In this document: in pieces, positions 5,472 through 6,808 of the stretch
Layout: each line of letters opens with the position of its first letter
Position numbering within the stretch: the stretch's first letter is position 1
Assembly: GCA_029859555.1 (NCBI GenBank)
Contig: JAOUCV010000120.1
Span: 1 to 6,808, forward strand
Direction: 5' to 3'
From: Gammaproteobacteria bacterium
GTDB taxonomy: Bacteria > Pseudomonadota > Gammaproteobacteria > UBA9214
Length of the DNA stretch: 6,808 nt
Program-made: the position numbers and the translations under genes
The notes under the pieces: model-generated
Told to the model about the DNA's origin: nothing
Seen by the model: the letters and a program-made list of their open reading frames with translations, nothing else
Database searches by the model: none

Positions 5472-6808
5472 ATGACAGACGACAACAGTTCAACAAAACC
5501 CTGGGGCGGACGCTTCACCGAATCGACCGATGCCTTCGTGGAGGCGTTTACCGCCTCGATTGACTTCGACCAGCGGTTGTATCGCTACGACATTGCCGGC
5601 TCGATCGCGCATGCCCGCATGCTCGCCCACACCGGCATCATTAGCGCAGAGGAGTGCAGCGCCATTGTTGCCGGCCTGCAGGCTATTGAGACGGACATCG
5701 AGCAGGGCAACTTCGAATGGTCGGTCGCGCTTGAGGATATTCATATGAATATCGAGGCCAGGCTGATCGAACGCATCGGCGAGACCGGTAAAAAACTGCA
5801 TACCGGGCGCTCGCGCAATGACCAGGTCGCGACCGACCTGCGCCTCTATCTGCGTGATGAAATCGATGGCCTTTGCACCGCTCTGAAGCGGCTGCAAAGC
5901 GCACTGGTGGAGATCGCGGCGCGCGAGGCCGACACCATCATGCCGGGGTTTACCCACCTGCAGGTTGCCATGCCAGTCAGCTTCGGGCACCACATGCTGG
6001 CCTGGGAGGCGATGCTGGAGCGCGATCATCAACGCCTGCTCGACTGCCGCAAACGGGTCAATATCATGCCACTGGGAGCCGCGGCACTGGCCGGCACCAG
6101 TTTCCCCATCGACCGCGCATACAGCGCCAGTTTGCTGGATTTCGACGGTCCGGCCGGCAACTCGCTGGACGCGGTCAGCGACCGGGATTTCGTGATTGAA
6201 TTCTGTGCGGCGGCGGCTCTGGTCATGATGCATCTGTCCCGGTTTTCCGAGGAACTGGTACTCTGGTCATCGGCACAATTCGACTTTATTGAACTGCCGG
6301 ACCGCTTCTGCACCGGCTCCAGCATCATGCCGCAGAAGAAAAATCCGGACGTCCCGGAACTGGTACGCGGCAAAAGCGGCCGCGTTACCGGTCACCTGCT
6401 GAGCCTGCTGATGCTGATGAAAAGCCAGCCACTGGCCTATAACAAGGATAACCAGGAAGACAAGGAACCGCTGTTCGATACCGTTGACACCCTGAAGGGC
6501 TCACTGCGGGTATTTGGCGACATGATGCCGGCCGTGGAGATCAAACATGCCAACATGGCGGCCGCTGCAAAACAGGGGTTTTCCACCGCCACAGACCTGG
6601 CGGACTACCTGGTGCGCAAGGGGATCGCCTTCCGTGACGCACATGAAATTGTCGGCCGCGCGGTGCGTCATGGTGTTGAGACCGGCAAGGACCTGTCAGT
6701 GATGTCACTGCAGGAACTGCAGGCCTTTTCCGACGTAATCGATGCTGACGTATTTGCGGTACTGACGCTGCAGGGTTCCATGTCGGCACGTGATCACACG
6801 GGCGGCAC
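5472..6808 (+). CDS. argH: Argininosuccinate lyase (C-terminal end outside window)
   Basis: ArgH splits argininosuccinate into arginine and fumarate, the last step of arginine synthesis, as a cytoplasmic homotetramer. From the ATG at 5472 the frame stays open for 445 codons to the window edge; family members have about 460-470 residues, so only a short tail is missing. Diagnostic segments are WGGRF (11-15), the [10 protein letters not shown] run (89-98), [17 protein letters not shown] (109-125), PGFTHLQ with the catalytic-site His162, and the fumarase/aspartase superfamily signature [12 protein letters not shown] (282-293) on the flexible catalytic loop. After THLQ the sequence is [10 protein letters not shown], where most relatives have an AQPV form, so Met replaces Gln. 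No Shine-Dalgarno precedes the ATG. It is divergent from the kinase gene, the same arrangement as argH/algZ in Pseudomonas. Confidence 0.97.
   Translation, partial: MTDDNSSTKPWGGRFTESTDAFVEAFTASIDFDQRLYRYDIAGSIAHARMLAHTGIISAEECSAIVAGLQAIETDIEQGNFEWSVALEDIHMNIEARLIERIGETGKKLHTGRSRNDQVATDLRLYLRDEIDGLCTALKRLQSALVEIAAREADTIMPGFTHLQVAMPVSFGHHMLAWEAMLERDHQRLLDCRKRVNIMPLGAAALAGTSFPIDRAYSASLLDFDGPAGNSLDAVSDRDFVIEFCAAAALVMMHLSRFSEELVLWSSAQFDFIELPDRFCTGSSIMPQKKNPDVPELVRGKSGRVTGHLLSLLMLMKSQPLAYNKDNQEDKEPLFDTVDTLKGSLRVFGDMMPAVEIKHANMAAAAKQGFSTATDLADYLVRKGIAFRDAHEIVGRAVRHGVETGKDLSVMSLQELQAFSDVIDADVFAVLTLQGSMSARDHTGG

Noticed and set aside
5490..6233. Long open frame (247 codons) on the minus strand within argH
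   Set aside because: It is fully antisense to a clearly conserved argH, its product shows no recognisable domain, and long antisense frames are expected from GC-rich codon bias.

Overview
The window looks like a chromosomal housekeeping segment of a gammaproteobacterium with moderately high GC. The best clue is gene order. An argininosuccinate lyase gene (argH) is divergent from an AlgZ/FimS-type histidine kinase and an AlgR-type LytTR response regulator, with hemC and hemD following on the regulator strand. This matches the argH / algZ-algR-hemC-hemD arrangement known from Pseudomonas, but here it is modified. The genus cannot be read from the sequence.

Layout, left to right: (1) 1-207, minus strand, the N-terminal part of a Rossmann-fold NAD(P)-dependent epimerase/dehydratase-like protein, which runs off the window. 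(2) 257-1285, plus strand, a ferredoxin-fused flavin reductase resembling CDP-6-deoxy-glucoseen reductases. (3) 1282-2040 and 2030-2962, minus strand, hemD and hemC in an overlapping pair. (4) 2991-3530, plus strand, an exported thioredoxin-fold protein with a CSYC motif, lying antisense between hemC and algR. (5) 3527-4267 and 4264-5340, minus strand, algR-like and algZ-like genes coupled by an ATGA overlap. (6) 5341-5471, an intergenic region with a candidate argH promoter and an inverted repeat. (7) 5472-6808, plus strand, argH, lacking only its C-terminal end.

HemC and HemD catalyse consecutive steps of tetrapyrrole synthesis (porphobilinogen to hydroxymethylbilane to uroporphyrinogen III). 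AlgZ and AlgR should form a membrane sensor/regulator pair, with signal and targets unknown here. ArgH makes arginine and fumarate. The reductase and the thioredoxin-like protein are redox proteins whose substrates cannot be read from the sequence.

The packing is very tight. Both convergent junctions share a 4-nt palindromic stop (TTAA and CTAG), hemC and the thioredoxin-like gene diverge from only 28 bp, and most start codons lack a clear Shine-Dalgarno sequence. I found no mobile element, CRISPR array, RNA gene or clearly new defence or biosynthetic system. The most interesting points are the antisense thioredoxin-like gene breaking the algR-hemC linkage and the interlocked promoter candidates in front of it.
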